The notes under the pieces are model-generated. The model was not told where the DNA came from and did no database searches. It saw only the letters and a program-made list of their open reading frames with translations. This document shows positions 33,969 through 43,333 of a DNA stretch of 64,000 nucleotides, in pieces. The stretch covers positions 1-64,000 of the forward strand of contig NZ_WNIJ01000004.1 of NCBI RefSeq assembly GCF_009725755.1, in the 5' to 3' direction. Positions within the stretch are counted from its first letter, which is position 1. Each line of letters starts with the position of its first letter. Origin of the DNA: Bombella sp. ESL0385 (GTDB lineage: Bacteria > Pseudomonadota > Alphaproteobacteria > Acetobacterales > Acetobacteraceae). The position numbers were made by a program, and so were the translations under genes.

Positions 33969-34562
33969 ATGAGTGATGATACCAAAGGCCCAGATGGGTT
34001 CGATCCGACCCCGCCCAGCAGCCTCCTCCCTTACGATACATGGCTTGAAGAAGCGCATCGCGAGGTCATGCTCAAAGCTTTAGAGCATATTAGTGTGCAT
34101 GGCCTGCCGGGGGAGCATCATTTCTATATGACCTTCCTCACCAGATTTCCCGGTGTTGTCATCCCTGCTGCGTTGAAAGAACGCTACCCAGAGGAAATGA
34201 CCATCGTGCTGCAACATCAGTTCCAAAACCTCACGGTGGATCGTAGTGCGCGCTCTTTCTCTGTGGGGCTTTCCTTTGGGGGGGTGCCCAGTACGCTGCA
34301 TATCCCCTTTGCCGCCATTACAGCCTTTGCCGACCCACATATTCATCTCGTCCTCCGCTTTACACCTCATTATGAGGAAGAAGCTCCCCCGGCGGAGGTT
34401 CATAATTTCCGTCCCACACCGCATGAGCAAAAGCCTGATCATGCGGCAAAAGATGATACACCTACCCCCGCTGCCGAAGGTGCGGAAGTTGTCAGCTTAG
34501 CCGCATTTCGTAAAAAGCCCGCGGCACAACATTCAGACGATACCGATGATTCTGACCGCTAA
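33969..34562 (+). CDS. sspB: SspB, ClpXP adaptor for ssrA-tagged proteins
   Basis: Alphaproteobacterial SspB delivers ssrA-tagged proteins to ClpXP. The 197-residue protein has the substrate-binding fold at about 20-140 (YDTWLEEAHREVMLKALEHI, HHFYMTFLTRFPGVVIP, LKERYPEEMTIVLQHQFQNL, FGGVPSTLHIPFAAITAFADP). An acidic, flexible linker follows, then a hydrophobic patch EVVSLAAFRKKP near the C terminus that fits the ClpX-docking XB motif. It sits next to the tmRNA gene, which strongly supports the call. The AbrB-type gene follows after 15 bases. Confidence 0.93.
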   Translation: MSDDTKGPDGFDPTPPSSLLPYDTWLEEAHREVMLKALEHISVHGLPGEHHFYMTFLTRFPGVVIPAALKERYPEEMTIVLQHQFQNLTVDRSARSFSVGLSFGGVPSTLHIPFAAITAFADPHIHLVLRFTPHYEEEAPPAEVHNFRPTPHEQKPDHAAKDDTPTPAAEGAEVVSLAAFRKKPAAQHSDDTDDSDR

Positions 34563-34577
34563 GCAGGGGCTGAGCGT

Positions 34578-35675
34578 GTGAGCCGTTTTTCCTTCTCATG
34601 GAAATCTTACAGCCTAAGATGGGCAGGGCTTGTTAGTCTCTCCGCGCTTATCTCTGGGGTGTTTTTACTACTCCATCTCACAGCGGGGATGATGCTAGGG
34701 CCAATGATTGCTGGCATTATTATGTCGCTCAAAGGCCGTGCCGTAACTGTAAAGCCTGTATTCTTTACAATGGCCCAAGCCATTCTTGCTTGTGTGGTGG
34801 TCAATAGCATTACGCTCTCTGTCCTGCATCATATTTTCTCACACTGGGCGTTAGTCCTCCTTAGTGTGCTGTCGGTTATTGTAGTCAGCTTCGCCACTGG
34901 TGCAGGGCTTGCGTGGTTTGGTGTCATGCCGGGAACAACGGCCCTTTGGGGCACCTCCCCCGGTGCGGCTTCCACTATGGTCATGCTCTGTGGGGCCTTT
35001 GGAGCAGATGCGCGCCTTACAGCTTTTATGCTCTATTTCCGCGTTATTATGGTAGCTGTGGCGACCTCGCTTGTCTCATGGGTTGTTGTCCGTACCCATC
35101 ATGATATTGGGATACCCCCTCTTACACAGGGCAATCTCCTCCCCACCCTCAGCCTTATCATCCTTAGTACGCTCATCAGCCTCAAATTACGGATGCCAGC
35201 TTTAGCCCTTTTGCTGACCATCCTCATCGGGACGGCCCTACAATTGAGCGATCTTTTACATATTAGCGCGCCATTCTGGCTGCGTATCCCTGCTTATCTT
35301 ATTATTGGCTGGTCTATCGGGCTGCGCTTTACGGCCCCCGTATTACGCTATGCGCTGCGTTCCATTCCCGCTGTTCTGCTTTCATCCCTTACGCTCATTA
35401 TCGTCTGTGCTTTACTAGCCTTTCCCGTTGCCTATTTTGCAAAGATTGACCTGCTCAGTGCCTATCTTGCCACCAGCCCCGGCGGGCTGGATACCATCAT
35501 CGTCATCAGTGCTAACATCCCCATTGCGTTACCATTTATCATTGCAATGCAGACCGCACGCATGATTGCCGTTGTCACACTTGGCCCAACCATTGCCCGC
35601 CCCCTTGGCCGTTGGCTAGAACGCCACGCACGCACCCCTTTGAGCGAAAAGCTCATCCCACAAACAAAAGATTAA
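34578..35675 (+). CDS. AbrB-family membrane protein (putative transporter/regulator)
   Basis: A 365-residue inner-membrane protein with about nine to ten hydrophobic helices and the duplicated core of the AbrB (PF05145, 'ammonia monooxygenase'-named) family. The repeat motifs appear as LWGTSPGAASTMVMLCGAFGAD and LATSPGGLDTIIVISA. The family name is historical; members are unrelated to the AbrB DNA-binding protein and may be transporters. It begins with GTG at 34578 with AGGGG upstream, closely behind sspB. The substrate is unknown. Confidence 0.82.
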   Translation: MSRFSFSWKSYSLRWAGLVSLSALISGVFLLLHLTAGMMLGPMIAGIIMSLKGRAVTVKPVFFTMAQAILACVVVNSITLSVLHHIFSHWALVLLSVLSVIVVSFATGAGLAWFGVMPGTTALWGTSPGAASTMVMLCGAFGADARLTAFMLYFRVIMVAVATSLVSWVVVRTHHDIGIPPLTQGNLLPTLSLIILSTLISLKLRMPALALLLTILIGTALQLSDLLHISAPFWLRIPAYLIIGWSIGLRFTAPVLRYALRSIPAVLLSSLTLIIVCALLAFPVAYFAKIDLLSAYLATSPGGLDTIIVISANIPIALPFIIAMQTARMIAVVTLGPTIARPLGRWLERHARTPLSEKLIPQTKD

Positions 35676-35679
35676 GCAT

Positions 35680-35711
35680 AAAAAGGGGGCCTACCTCACC
35701 GGCAAGCCCCC
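35680..35711 (-). terminator. Intrinsic terminator after the glycosyltransferase gene
   Basis: Arms gggggc and gcccccc enclose about 18 bases. Read on the minus strand the stem is followed by TTTTTAT, so it ends the glycosyltransferase transcript. It also lies just past the AbrB-type gene, where the T-run is lacking. Confidence 0.7.
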
Positions 35712-35745
35712 ATACCGTACTCCCTATAATAGAGAGCAACAAGTG

Positions 35746-36612
35746 TTAGCTTTCTGCACGCAGCGCATCAAACTCATCAACCATATCAAGGCTATAATCT
35801 GACTTTGCCTTCTCTAAATGAGACTCCCAAAGCGGAACGTAATAGCCATACCCGGCAGGGTTTTGGAAGAACCAATGCCGCCACGCATGGAAGACATGGT
35901 CATGCTCACGGTAAGCAGGGTCGTCCAGCAAATGACGCGCGGCCGGAGGCTTAGCGGCGTGGAAATGCACAATCGTTGCGCGTTCATCCACACCCCAATA
36001 AGGCTTCCAGTTGAAACGAGCTGATAGCGGACTCCAATGCGCATTATAGAAGATGCGCAATAGTTCTTGGTCATATCCTGCAATATGGTCAAGATTTTCA
36101 CATAAGAAATCCACCATCGCGGGGAGGTCATTACGCATGCGCTCAAGGTTCATCACCATGACCCCGGAGTTCATGTCGCTATAATAATCCTGCTTCCCAA
36201 ATTGGCCACAGGCCGCGAAGATGGCGGGCTTGCAGAACTCAAGCTGCGGGTCCTTCATGAACATCACATCGCAATCAGTATAAAGAACATACTGATCTTC
36301 CGTCTCCAGCAAGGGCAGCTCCAAGCGCATAAACGCCCCAGCAGCGGTAAGGATGTAATTGGGCCATTCCGGCTTTAGGCGACGCTGTGCGTCTAATAAG
36401 CGGTCATAAAAATGCAAACGGTGAAAGATAACCGTCACACCCGCAGCCCGCATTTCCCGCGTGAAGTCACATTCATTACCATCAAAGACCATGTGTGGAA
36501 CCAAGTTCGTATTCTCACGTGCGGAGCGCACGGCAACACGAATACAATCTATGAACCCATGGTCCGGGTCATTAGAAAGCGTTGCCTCTGTAATTGCAAA
36601 AAACCACTTCAT
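35746..36612 (-). CDS. GT8-like glycosyltransferase
   Basis: A 288-residue GT-A-fold enzyme. The DxD metal motif is in QYVLYTDCDVMFMKDP (Asp113, Asp115), followed by the family-typical DYYSDMNSGVMVMNLERMR and YDQELLRIFYNAHW, and a late HFH in TIVHFHAAKPP. It would transfer a sugar from a nucleotide sugar to an unknown acceptor, perhaps in surface polysaccharide. There are no other glycan genes nearby, so the acceptor is not indicated. AAGGGACG precedes the ATG. It appears to be transcribed alone. Confidence 0.82.
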   Translation of the reverse strand: MKWFFAITEATLSNDPDHGFIDCIRVAVRSARENTNLVPHMVFDGNECDFTREMRAAGVTVIFHRLHFYDRLLDAQRRLKPEWPNYILTAAGAFMRLELPLLETEDQYVLYTDCDVMFMKDPQLEFCKPAIFAACGQFGKQDYYSDMNSGVMVMNLERMRNDLPAMVDFLCENLDHIAGYDQELLRIFYNAHWSPLSARFNWKPYWGVDERATIVHFHAAKPPAARHLLDDPAYREHDHVFHAWRHWFFQNPAGYGYYVPLWESHLEKAKSDYSLDMVDEFDALRAES

Positions 36613-36696
36613 TATTTAACGTCCCTTAAAGCCGTATAAGCCCTATCGAAATAGTTTGATCGCGCACCACTCTATGCCGATCTATTTAAAAGATGA

Positions 36697-36912
36697 TTAC
36701 CAGTTCTTAGAAATCAACCAAAACTCTTCTGATGTCAGGGTGATAGTGCCCTGATGCCCTGTCTCCGCAGCGGCTTTAGCAAGAGCATGGATCCGCTCTA
36801 TCAAGAGAGTCTTACGCTGGGTCACTTCAGATGGCTCCTCTGCCTTTAGGGTCTGCAACGCCTGCTCTGCTACTTTCGCAACACGGCCTGCATCCAACGC
36901 GGCATATGACAT
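36697..36912 (-). CDS. Small hypothetical protein
   Basis: A 71-residue reading frame starting MSYAALDAGRVAKVAEQALQ, with AGAAGG directly ahead of the ATG; a TTG five codons upstream is another possible start. It is Ala/Glu-rich and probably mostly helical, ending LTSEEFWLISKNW. I recognise no family. It is separated from the glycosyltransferase gene by about 85 bases. Coding is likely but not proven. Confidence 0.5.
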   Translation of the reverse strand: MSYAALDAGRVAKVAEQALQTLKAEEPSEVTQRKTLLIERIHALAKAAAETGHQGTITLTSEEFWLISKNW

Positions 36913-37111
36913 CCTTCTATACCCCAATCTCTAAGTTCAACACATCACTACCCATAACACTGCATAGTCTTAACGACCTTATAGAAAATCAGAGCAGCGA
37001 AGGCTAGATTTATAAGTTAACATAATTTTTACCAAACGCACCTATTTATCTCCATTTTTATAATTTCATGATAAAAAAACCTCCTTTACCGCCTTTGCAC
37101 TGGACGCCTCC

Positions 37112-38293
37112 ATGATTTGCACTGCTGCTGCCCCTGCACGTATGGTCCGTTTCTTTTTGGCTTTGCTCCTGCCTACTTTGCTGGCGGCCTGTGCCTCCCA
37201 CCCAACCACACCGGCCATGCCTGTGATGGAGGAACAAGCTGATTATCGCGCTCATGCGCGCTCACATTACACACCTCCCGGGCCCCCTGATGACCCTTGG
37301 GGGCCTTATATTGAGGAAGCCTCCAACCGTTTTGATGTCCCCACGGAATGGATTCGCGCTGTCATTCATCAAGAATCGGGTGGGCATCTTTATGATAGTT
37401 CGGGCAATTTTATTACCTCTACGCCCGGCGCAATGGGGCTAATGCAGATTATGCCTCCCTCTTATGATGATCTCCGCGCCCAATATAATCTCGGCCCCGA
37501 CCCTTACGACCCGCACGATAACATTTTGGCAGGCACGGCCTATCTCCGCCAAATGTATGATATTTATGGCTCCCCAGGCTTTTTAGCGGCCTATAATTAT
37601 GGCCCCGGAAGTTTGGACCATTATCTCCGCCAAAATCGTGCCCTCCCACGCGAGACACGCAATTATGTTGCGGCCATTGCGCCTAAAATCGTTGGGATTT
37701 GGCCACGTCAACGCTCGCAAAATGACCTCATTGTCGCCCGCCACGACCGTACAGCGAGGATGAGCCGCCATTATAATCCAGAGGCTGCCCTACCGGCTGA
37801 TGCCGCCCCAATCGCCGAGCAAGCCGTCCAAACTGCGGAGACGCAGGATATACGCGCCGCTTGGGCTTCACGCGGCTTCACGCCATCACCGGTAGAGCCG
37901 GTCGCTCCTCCACTGCAACACACAGCCCCCCAACGGGCAAAGCCGCGGCCAGAGGCCAATACGCTCCGCATCCGCTCTATCCCGCTAGCTGACGCCCCCA
38001 CCAGCCGTACACGCGCTACAGATATGATGGCGGAATCCACCCATGATTGGGCCATTCAGCTTGGGAGCTATGCAGGGAAAAACCAAGCTCATATGACGGC
38101 CACAAAATTACGCCCCCGCATCACCCCCATTGCCGGTGAGGCCGTCATCCACATTATGCAAACACACACAAATCACGGCACGCTCTACCGCGCTCGTTTG
38201 ACAAATCTTACCCATAGTCAGGCTGTCGATGCGTGCAGACGCCTCCATGGCATCTCCCCTTGTGTAACAGTCCCCCCCGGGGCCCATTTTTAA
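37112..38293 (+). CDS. Lytic transglycosylase lipoprotein with C-terminal SPOR domain
   Basis: A 393-residue secreted enzyme that cleaves peptidoglycan glycan strands. The signal peptide ends in the lipobox LLAACAS (Cys27, or Cys17 if translation starts at Met11, position 37142). The SLT domain carries the catalytic Glu88 in AVIHQESGGH, then GAMGLMQIMPPSYDDL and AAYNYGPGSLDHYL. A long proline/alanine-rich linker leads to a SPOR-type domain (about 312-390: DWAIQLGSYAGKNQAHMTATKL, YRARLTNLTHSQAVDACRRL). SPOR domains bind denuded glycan at the division site, so a septal role is plausible. Confidence 0.9.
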   Translation: MICTAAAPARMVRFFLALLLPTLLAACASHPTTPAMPVMEEQADYRAHARSHYTPPGPPDDPWGPYIEEASNRFDVPTEWIRAVIHQESGGHLYDSSGNFITSTPGAMGLMQIMPPSYDDLRAQYNLGPDPYDPHDNILAGTAYLRQMYDIYGSPGFLAAYNYGPGSLDHYLRQNRALPRETRNYVAAIAPKIVGIWPRQRSQNDLIVARHDRTARMSRHYNPEAALPADAAPIAEQAVQTAETQDIRAAWASRGFTPSPVEPVAPPLQHTAPQRAKPRPEANTLRIRSIPLADAPTSRTRATDMMAESTHDWAIQLGSYAGKNQAHMTATKLRPRITPIAGEAVIHIMQTHTNHGTLYRARLTNLTHSQAVDACRRLHGISPCVTVPPGAHF

Positions 38294-38319
38294 GCCTTCC
38301 CCATCTCTGGAGATGATTT

Positions 38320-38880
38320 ATGGCTAAATCAACGCATCATGTCGGGACGGCTAAACCGCTGCGTTTGGCGGATGATGTCACCAGCACAGCCCGTTATGAC
38401 GGACCGGGGGAATGCTACCGTTACACCCTACGCCGTGTGTGGGATGAGACAAAACCGCTCATTATGTGGGTGATGATGAACCCCTCTGTCGCCACAGAAT
38501 ATGGAGATGATCGCTCTGTTGCAAAATGCCAGCGTTATAGTCGCAAATGGGGCTATGGCGGGATGTTTGTAGGCAATAGCTTTGCGTATCGCTGCACAGA
38601 CCAAAAACGCCTTTTGGAAGTCCCAGACCCTATTGGGCCTGAAACAAATCATTATCTTTTAGAGATGGCCGCCCATGCAGAGCGCATCGTGCTAGCCTAT
38701 GGCACGCCACAAGCCAAAGCACTCCGTGCCCGTGGGCCTGAGGTTGCTTTGCTCTTACTGCGCGCGGGGTACGAGGTCACAGCCCTCAGGCTTAGCCGCA
38801 AGGGCCACCGGCCAGAACATCCGCTCTATCTGCCAGAAACCCTCACCCCCATCCCCCTTAGGGAAGACGATTTTCTCTAA
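38320..38880 (+). CDS. DUF1643 family protein
   Basis: A 186-residue soluble protein of the DUF1643 family. It shows the conserved RYTLRRVWDETKPLIMWVMMNPSVA start, then DDRSVAKCQRYSRKWGYGGMFVGNSFAYR and the later IVLAYGTPQAKALRARG. No biochemical function is established. GGAG lies eight bases ahead of the ATG, and the gene begins 26 bases after the transglycosylase, so they may be co-transcribed. It is convergent with dld. Confidence 0.85.
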   Translation: MAKSTHHVGTAKPLRLADDVTSTARYDGPGECYRYTLRRVWDETKPLIMWVMMNPSVATEYGDDRSVAKCQRYSRKWGYGGMFVGNSFAYRCTDQKRLLEVPDPIGPETNHYLLEMAAHAERIVLAYGTPQAKALRARGPEVALLLLRAGYEVTALRLSRKGHRPEHPLYLPETLTPIPLREDDFL

Positions 38881-38894
38881 AAGTTCTTCTTCCC

Positions 38895-40610
38895 TTAAAC
38901 GCTCTCAGCAACCCAGTTTTTTTGCTTGGTCTGACGGCCAATGCCGGGATTTAGACAATTACAGGGGTCCAATTTGCGATAATGCTCCACCATGCTTTGC
39001 GGGGCTTGGTAGAGATGGCCTACATTATGCTCAGCAGGATAACAAGCTCCGCGTTTATCGAGCAGAGGCCACATCATAGTTTTTTCCACCTCCATCGGGT
39101 CCACACCGGCTTTAACCACATAATCCTGATGCATGACATGGCAGAGGAAGTGCCCGTAATAGAGCTTCATGACTAATTTATCGTCTATCTCTGGGGGGAG
39201 TTGCTCAAACCAATCCCAGTCATTACGGCGGAGGGCAATATCCAAAGCCATCATACCGCCCGTCATATGGGCGTGGACGACATTATAACGATTAGCCGCC
39301 CCGGCTGCGGCAAAACGATGCAAAAAGGCTAATTTGCCTTCCTCTGCAGTACAGGTAAAGAAGGCCCCTTCACCCTCCCCACCCTCAGCAAAAAAGCGGT
39401 CTAACCATGGCTGCACCTGCTGCGCCAAACGGCCTGACACCCGTAGCATGAGGTGATGCTCATAGCGTTTATGATAAGCCATTAAACGCGCGGGGACTTG
39501 CGAGGGCAAAAGACGACTTACAGACTGCATCACCCGGTCGCTCAACCCATCAGGCACCCACTGAAACCGGCGAGATAGCGAATCCACCCACGCTTTCGCA
39601 CGAAATAGCGCAGGTAGATGCTTCGTCCCCAAATAGCGAATCATCGCCACAGTATCCCGCCCGTAATGATCGGTGACCTCAAAAGCATCACGGTGCATAT
39701 ATTCACCAGCGATGGGAAGTTCCTCAAACTCTGTCAACAAGGCACGGCGCACAGTTTCCAGCGTTTTGGTCTGGTTTGTCCCAAGGTAAAATACGGCTGT
39801 CTCCTGCGCGGCGGGGAATGTATCTAACCGCACCGCAAAGACAATCAACTTCCCCGCATTGCCAGAGGCCTCAAATAAACGGCCGGGATCTGCATTATAC
39901 CGGCCCGGCGTCTCTGCATCGACCTGCCGAATCCGCGTTACATAATCATCATCATGGGCTTTTTGCTGACCCGACCAATCAACATCCTCTGGATGATATT
40001 GGCCATGCTCTAAGGCTTCTAAAACCTCCTCGGCCGTTTGCGCATTGGGGAAGCGTATGCCTAGATGATTGACCAGATGCAGCTTACCGTGTGCATCTAC
40101 CTGACCATAAAGGGCCATCTCCGTATAGGCCGGCCCCCGCTGGACGAGTGCACCGCCGGAATTATTACTCACCCCACCCAAGACAGAAGCCCCGATGCAA
40201 GATGAGCCAATCACTGAATGAGGCTCCCGCCCAAGAGGCGCAAGCCGGTCCTCCAGCTCGTAGAGGTCTGCCCCGGGGAGGCAGACAACTTGCTTACCCT
40301 CCCCAAGAAGCTGAATCCCTTTTAATCGCCTTGTACTGATGAGAATGATGGGGCGGTCATAATCATCCCCATCGGGGGTGGAACCACCTGTCAGGCCAGT
40401 ATTAGAGGCCTGCATTAAAATGATACGCCCTGCTGCTACCGCAAGCGTTGCCACATGCCATAGCTCGACCAACGAACGTGGAATCACGACCGCTTCCACC
40501 TTGCCATCACCAAAGCGAAAGCCCTTACGATACCCATAAGTGGCTCCCTCCGCTGTTAGGACGTTACGTTTCCCAACAACGGTTTTTAGGTCATCAACAA
40601 TCGCGGTCAT
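38895..40610 (-). CDS. dld: Quinone-dependent D-lactate dehydrogenase
   Basis: A peripheral inner-membrane flavoenzyme that oxidises D-lactate to pyruvate and passes electrons to ubiquinone. The 571-residue product is the size and type of E. coli Dld. It has the FAD-binding PCMH domain (RIILMQASNTGLTGGSTP, GSSCIGASVLGGVSNNSGG) and the Dld-specific membrane-binding C-terminal half (KRYEHHLMLRV, VVHAHMTGGMMALDIALRRNDWDWFEQLP, CYPAEHNVGHLYQAP). GAGGATGAC precedes the ATG. It would let the cell use lactate made by neighbouring lactic acid bacteria; that ecology is inference. Confidence 0.96.
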   Translation of the reverse strand: MTAIVDDLKTVVGKRNVLTAEGATYGYRKGFRFGDGKVEAVVIPRSLVELWHVATLAVAAGRIILMQASNTGLTGGSTPDGDDYDRPIILISTRRLKGIQLLGEGKQVVCLPGADLYELEDRLAPLGREPHSVIGSSCIGASVLGGVSNNSGGALVQRGPAYTEMALYGQVDAHGKLHLVNHLGIRFPNAQTAEEVLEALEHGQYHPEDVDWSGQQKAHDDDYVTRIRQVDAETPGRYNADPGRLFEASGNAGKLIVFAVRLDTFPAAQETAVFYLGTNQTKTLETVRRALLTEFEELPIAGEYMHRDAFEVTDHYGRDTVAMIRYLGTKHLPALFRAKAWVDSLSRRFQWVPDGLSDRVMQSVSRLLPSQVPARLMAYHKRYEHHLMLRVSGRLAQQVQPWLDRFFAEGGEGEGAFFTCTAEEGKLAFLHRFAAAGAANRYNVVHAHMTGGMMALDIALRRNDWDWFEQLPPEIDDKLVMKLYYGHFLCHVMHQDYVVKAGVDPMEVEKTMMWPLLDKRGACYPAEHNVGHLYQAPQSMVEHYRKLDPCNCLNPGIGRQTKQKNWVAESV

Positions 40611-40777
40611 GTCATCCTCTTTTTAAGACATTCTTTTAGGAGGTTCCTTCCAGTCAAGAGAGGCCCCACCTCTGTGGCGTTAGCCTTACCGCTCTTTTCT
40701 GCCTAAAACCTATAGGGTGCGCCCCATAACTGCCTGAAAATATGTCAAAAGACTGTGAGGGGCCTGTTGATGGGACG

Positions 40778-42667
40778 TTATTTTACCCGGCCGAATAATG
40801 TCTCTAGCCCTGCGCGGTCTAGCCGTAACCATGTAGGACGACCATGAGGACAGGTATTAGCGCGCGGGTGCTGCTCCATCCCCCGTAAGAGAGCCTCCAT
40901 CTCCTCCTGCTTGAGGATGCGCCCGGCCCGAATACTGCCATGGCACGCCATCCGCGCCATGATGGCCTCAAACCGGGACTCCAAACTATCCGTCTGCCGT
41001 GCTGCTAAATCGGGCATTTGGGCGAGTTCTTCGGCTACATCGCGCAGCAACCCGGCAACATCACCACCGCTTAACGGGGCAGGAAGGCTACGGACAAGGA
41101 TGCTCCCACTGCCAAAGGCCTCAATCTCTAACCCCAAACCGGCAAGCTCCTCCGCGCACTGCAAAAGGGCTATGCTTTCATCATGAGGGAGGTCCACAAC
41201 CTCCGGCATGAGGAGAGCCTGTGCGGTTATAGCCCCCTCTGCAAAACGCGCACGCAAACGCTCATGCGTTAAGCGTTCATGCGCGGCATGTTGGTCGGTG
41301 AGGATTAAATCCCCATTCGGCGCGATGGAGAGAATATAAGTGGCGTGAATCTGCCCAATCGGCACACCGAGAGGATAAGAAGGCGGTACAGTTTGCGGCT
41401 CTGATGAATCCGGCTGCACGGCCATCGCACGCTCATCCAACCCAGCAAATGCCGTAGTGTAAGAACGCTGCCCCTCTGCTACGCCCTCACCATGCTGGCT
41501 ACGCCCCCCTTGCGGAGGTGTTAGACGCCGTACGGAAGGGCCAAACCCAAAATCCCGCGCAGGAATAGTGTCTAACCGTTGTTGGGAAGCGGAGGCGTGG
41601 CTTTGGCTTAACTGGGCTGCCTCTTGCCCTGCATGGCGACCAATGACGCTAAGGTCTGCCTGAATCCCACCGCCTTCACCTGCCCCACGCGCAAGGGCAC
41701 GGCCTACCGCCCCAATCACAAAGCCACGCACCTCGGCCTCATCAGCAAAACGCAGCTCCGTTTTAGCGGGATGAACATTCACATCCACACGCTCTAACGG
41801 TACTTGAAGATGCAATAAGAAAATGGGAAAACGCCCACGCTCTATCACAGGCCTATAAGCAACGCGCACCGCTGTTCTTAAAACGGGGTCCACCACGGGA
41901 CGATGATTGACGAGCATGAATTGCCCTGCCCCCGTGCGCCGGCTCTCCCCCGGCCCACATAAATAGCCGCTTAACCGCATAGCCCCGCGTTGCTCATCCA
42001 GATGCAGCAAGTTATCCTCAGGCACCGCTAAAATAGAAGCAACACGGCCCGGCATATCTTGCGGCGGTAGATTCATAATCTCTCGCCCATCAAAGGTAAC
42101 GCGAAAGGCACATTCTGGCGCGCTAAGGGCAATCCGGCGCATGACGCTCTCAGCATGGCCGCTTTCAACCCGCACGGTTTTAAGAAACTTCCGCCGCGCT
42201 GGTGTGGCGAAAAACAAATCCCGCACCACAACGCGCGTCCCTACGCTGCCTGCCGCGGGGAAGGGGCCTTTCATCACCCCGCCTTCCACCGATAACTCCC
42301 ATGCGGACTCTGCCTCTGCCGTACGGGATACTAAAGATAAGCGGGCACTCGCCCCAATGGAGGGCAAAGCCTCCCCACGGAAGCCTAAAGTCTGAATGGC
42401 TGTTAAATTATCATCAGGTAACTTGGAGGTACAATGACGCTGCACCGCGAGGGGAAGCTCCTCCGCATCCATCCCTCGACCATTATCGACAACCTCAATA
42501 ACGTCACGACCACCACCGCGCAGAGCCACATCTATCCGTGTGGCCCCGGCATCTAACGCATTTTCGACAAGCTCTTTAAGGGCCGCAGCAGGCCGCTCCA
42601 CCACCTCACCCGCTGCGATAAGGTCCACAACATGATCAGACAAACGGCGAATTACAGGCCGTGCCAT
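40778..42667 (-). CDS. mutL: DNA mismatch repair protein MutL
   Basis: MutL links mismatch recognition by MutS to strand removal. The 629-residue protein has the GHKL ATPase N domain (IAAGEVVERPAAALKELVENALDAGA, DNGRGM, TLGFRGEALPSIGA), a variable linker, and a C-terminal dimerisation domain. The endonuclease motif DQHAxxExxxxE is intact as DQHAAHERLTHE, and CPHGRP is near the C terminus. It is therefore predicted to be a nicking MutL, as in bacteria without MutH. It is the last gene of the ribF-ileS-lspA-DUF3035-mutL block. Confidence 0.97.
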   Translation of the reverse strand: MARPVIRRLSDHVVDLIAAGEVVERPAAALKELVENALDAGATRIDVALRGGGRDVIEVVDNGRGMDAEELPLAVQRHCTSKLPDDNLTAIQTLGFRGEALPSIGASARLSLVSRTAEAESAWELSVEGGVMKGPFPAAGSVGTRVVVRDLFFATPARRKFLKTVRVESGHAESVMRRIALSAPECAFRVTFDGREIMNLPPQDMPGRVASILAVPEDNLLHLDEQRGAMRLSGYLCGPGESRRTGAGQFMLVNHRPVVDPVLRTAVRVAYRPVIERGRFPIFLLHLQVPLERVDVNVHPAKTELRFADEAEVRGFVIGAVGRALARGAGEGGGIQADLSVIGRHAGQEAAQLSQSHASASQQRLDTIPARDFGFGPSVRRLTPPQGGRSQHGEGVAEGQRSYTTAFAGLDERAMAVQPDSSEPQTVPPSYPLGVPIGQIHATYILSIAPNGDLILTDQHAAHERLTHERLRARFAEGAITAQALLMPEVVDLPHDESIALLQCAEELAGLGLEIEAFGSGSILVRSLPAPLSGGDVAGLLRDVAEELAQMPDLAARQTDSLESRFEAIMARMACHGSIRAGRILKQEEMEALLRGMEQHPRANTCPHGRPTWLRLDRAGLETLFGRVK

Positions 42668-42714
42668 ATACCCTCCCCGTAAGAAGGCCTCGTAAGAGAG
42701 GAGGGCAAACCTCC

Positions 42715-43251
42715 TTACTTCTTACCGCTTTTCTTTAAAGTAGGCGTAGCGCCTTCTGTAAAGCTCTGCCCTAAAGCCTCTGCCTTTTGGATGCGGCGAT
42801 TTTCGGCCTCACCATCAACCACACTCCCCGCACGGCCCCCGCGCCAGAAGAGCAGACTATCCACAAAGCCTGCATCAGCATCACCTAGCTCGGCATTAGT
42901 CGGTGCATGTGAGGCAGTAGCCGCATTCTTTACAAGGGCTTCTTGGCCTGCACTATCCGCCCCAGCATTAGGATGCAAGGCCGCATCAGGGTCCAGTGTC
43001 TCAAGAGCTTGCATACGCGGGCTTTCATCGGGACGGTTCGCACTGGCAGAACCCGGTAGAGCCAGTTGCTCCGATGGTGGCATGGAGAGGGGCGCACGCG
43101 TTGTGACCACATATTCATCCGGCAAACTACGCTTCAGGCCAAAGCCGCGCGCAACATCGCTACCAGAACAGCCCGCCAGCGCAAGCCCGACCGAGGCCGT
43201 AATCCCCAACCGAACCCCATAACGCATAATTGAAGGAGCAAAACGCCGCAT
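42715..43251 (-). CDS. DUF3035 (BamF-like) lipoprotein
   Basis: A lipoprotein of about 178 residues. From the ATG at 43251 a signal peptide leads to the lipobox LALAGC (Cys28). The mature part starts SGSDVARGFGLKRSLPDEYVVTTRAPLSMPP, the DUF3035 hallmark, and ends in a Lys-rich tail. A DUF3035 protein, BamF, is a component of the outer-membrane assembly machine in Caulobacter, so that role is plausible. The position directly after lspA is typical of alphaproteobacteria. Earlier in-frame starts overlap lspA and are less likely. Confidence 0.8.
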   Translation of the reverse strand: MRRFAPSIMRYGVRLGITASVGLALAGCSGSDVARGFGLKRSLPDEYVVTTRAPLSMPPSEQLALPGSASANRPDESPRMQALETLDPDAALHPNAGADSAGQEALVKNAATASHAPTNAELGDADAGFVDSLLFWRGGRAGSVVDGEAENRRIQKAEALGQSFTEGATPTLKKSGKK

Positions 43252-43333
43252 GACAGGTTCCCGCATTGCACTGACAAGAAGATAGCTCAATCCTATAGCC
43301 GTCCTACCCTTAATGAGCAAGCCGCTTGTCATT

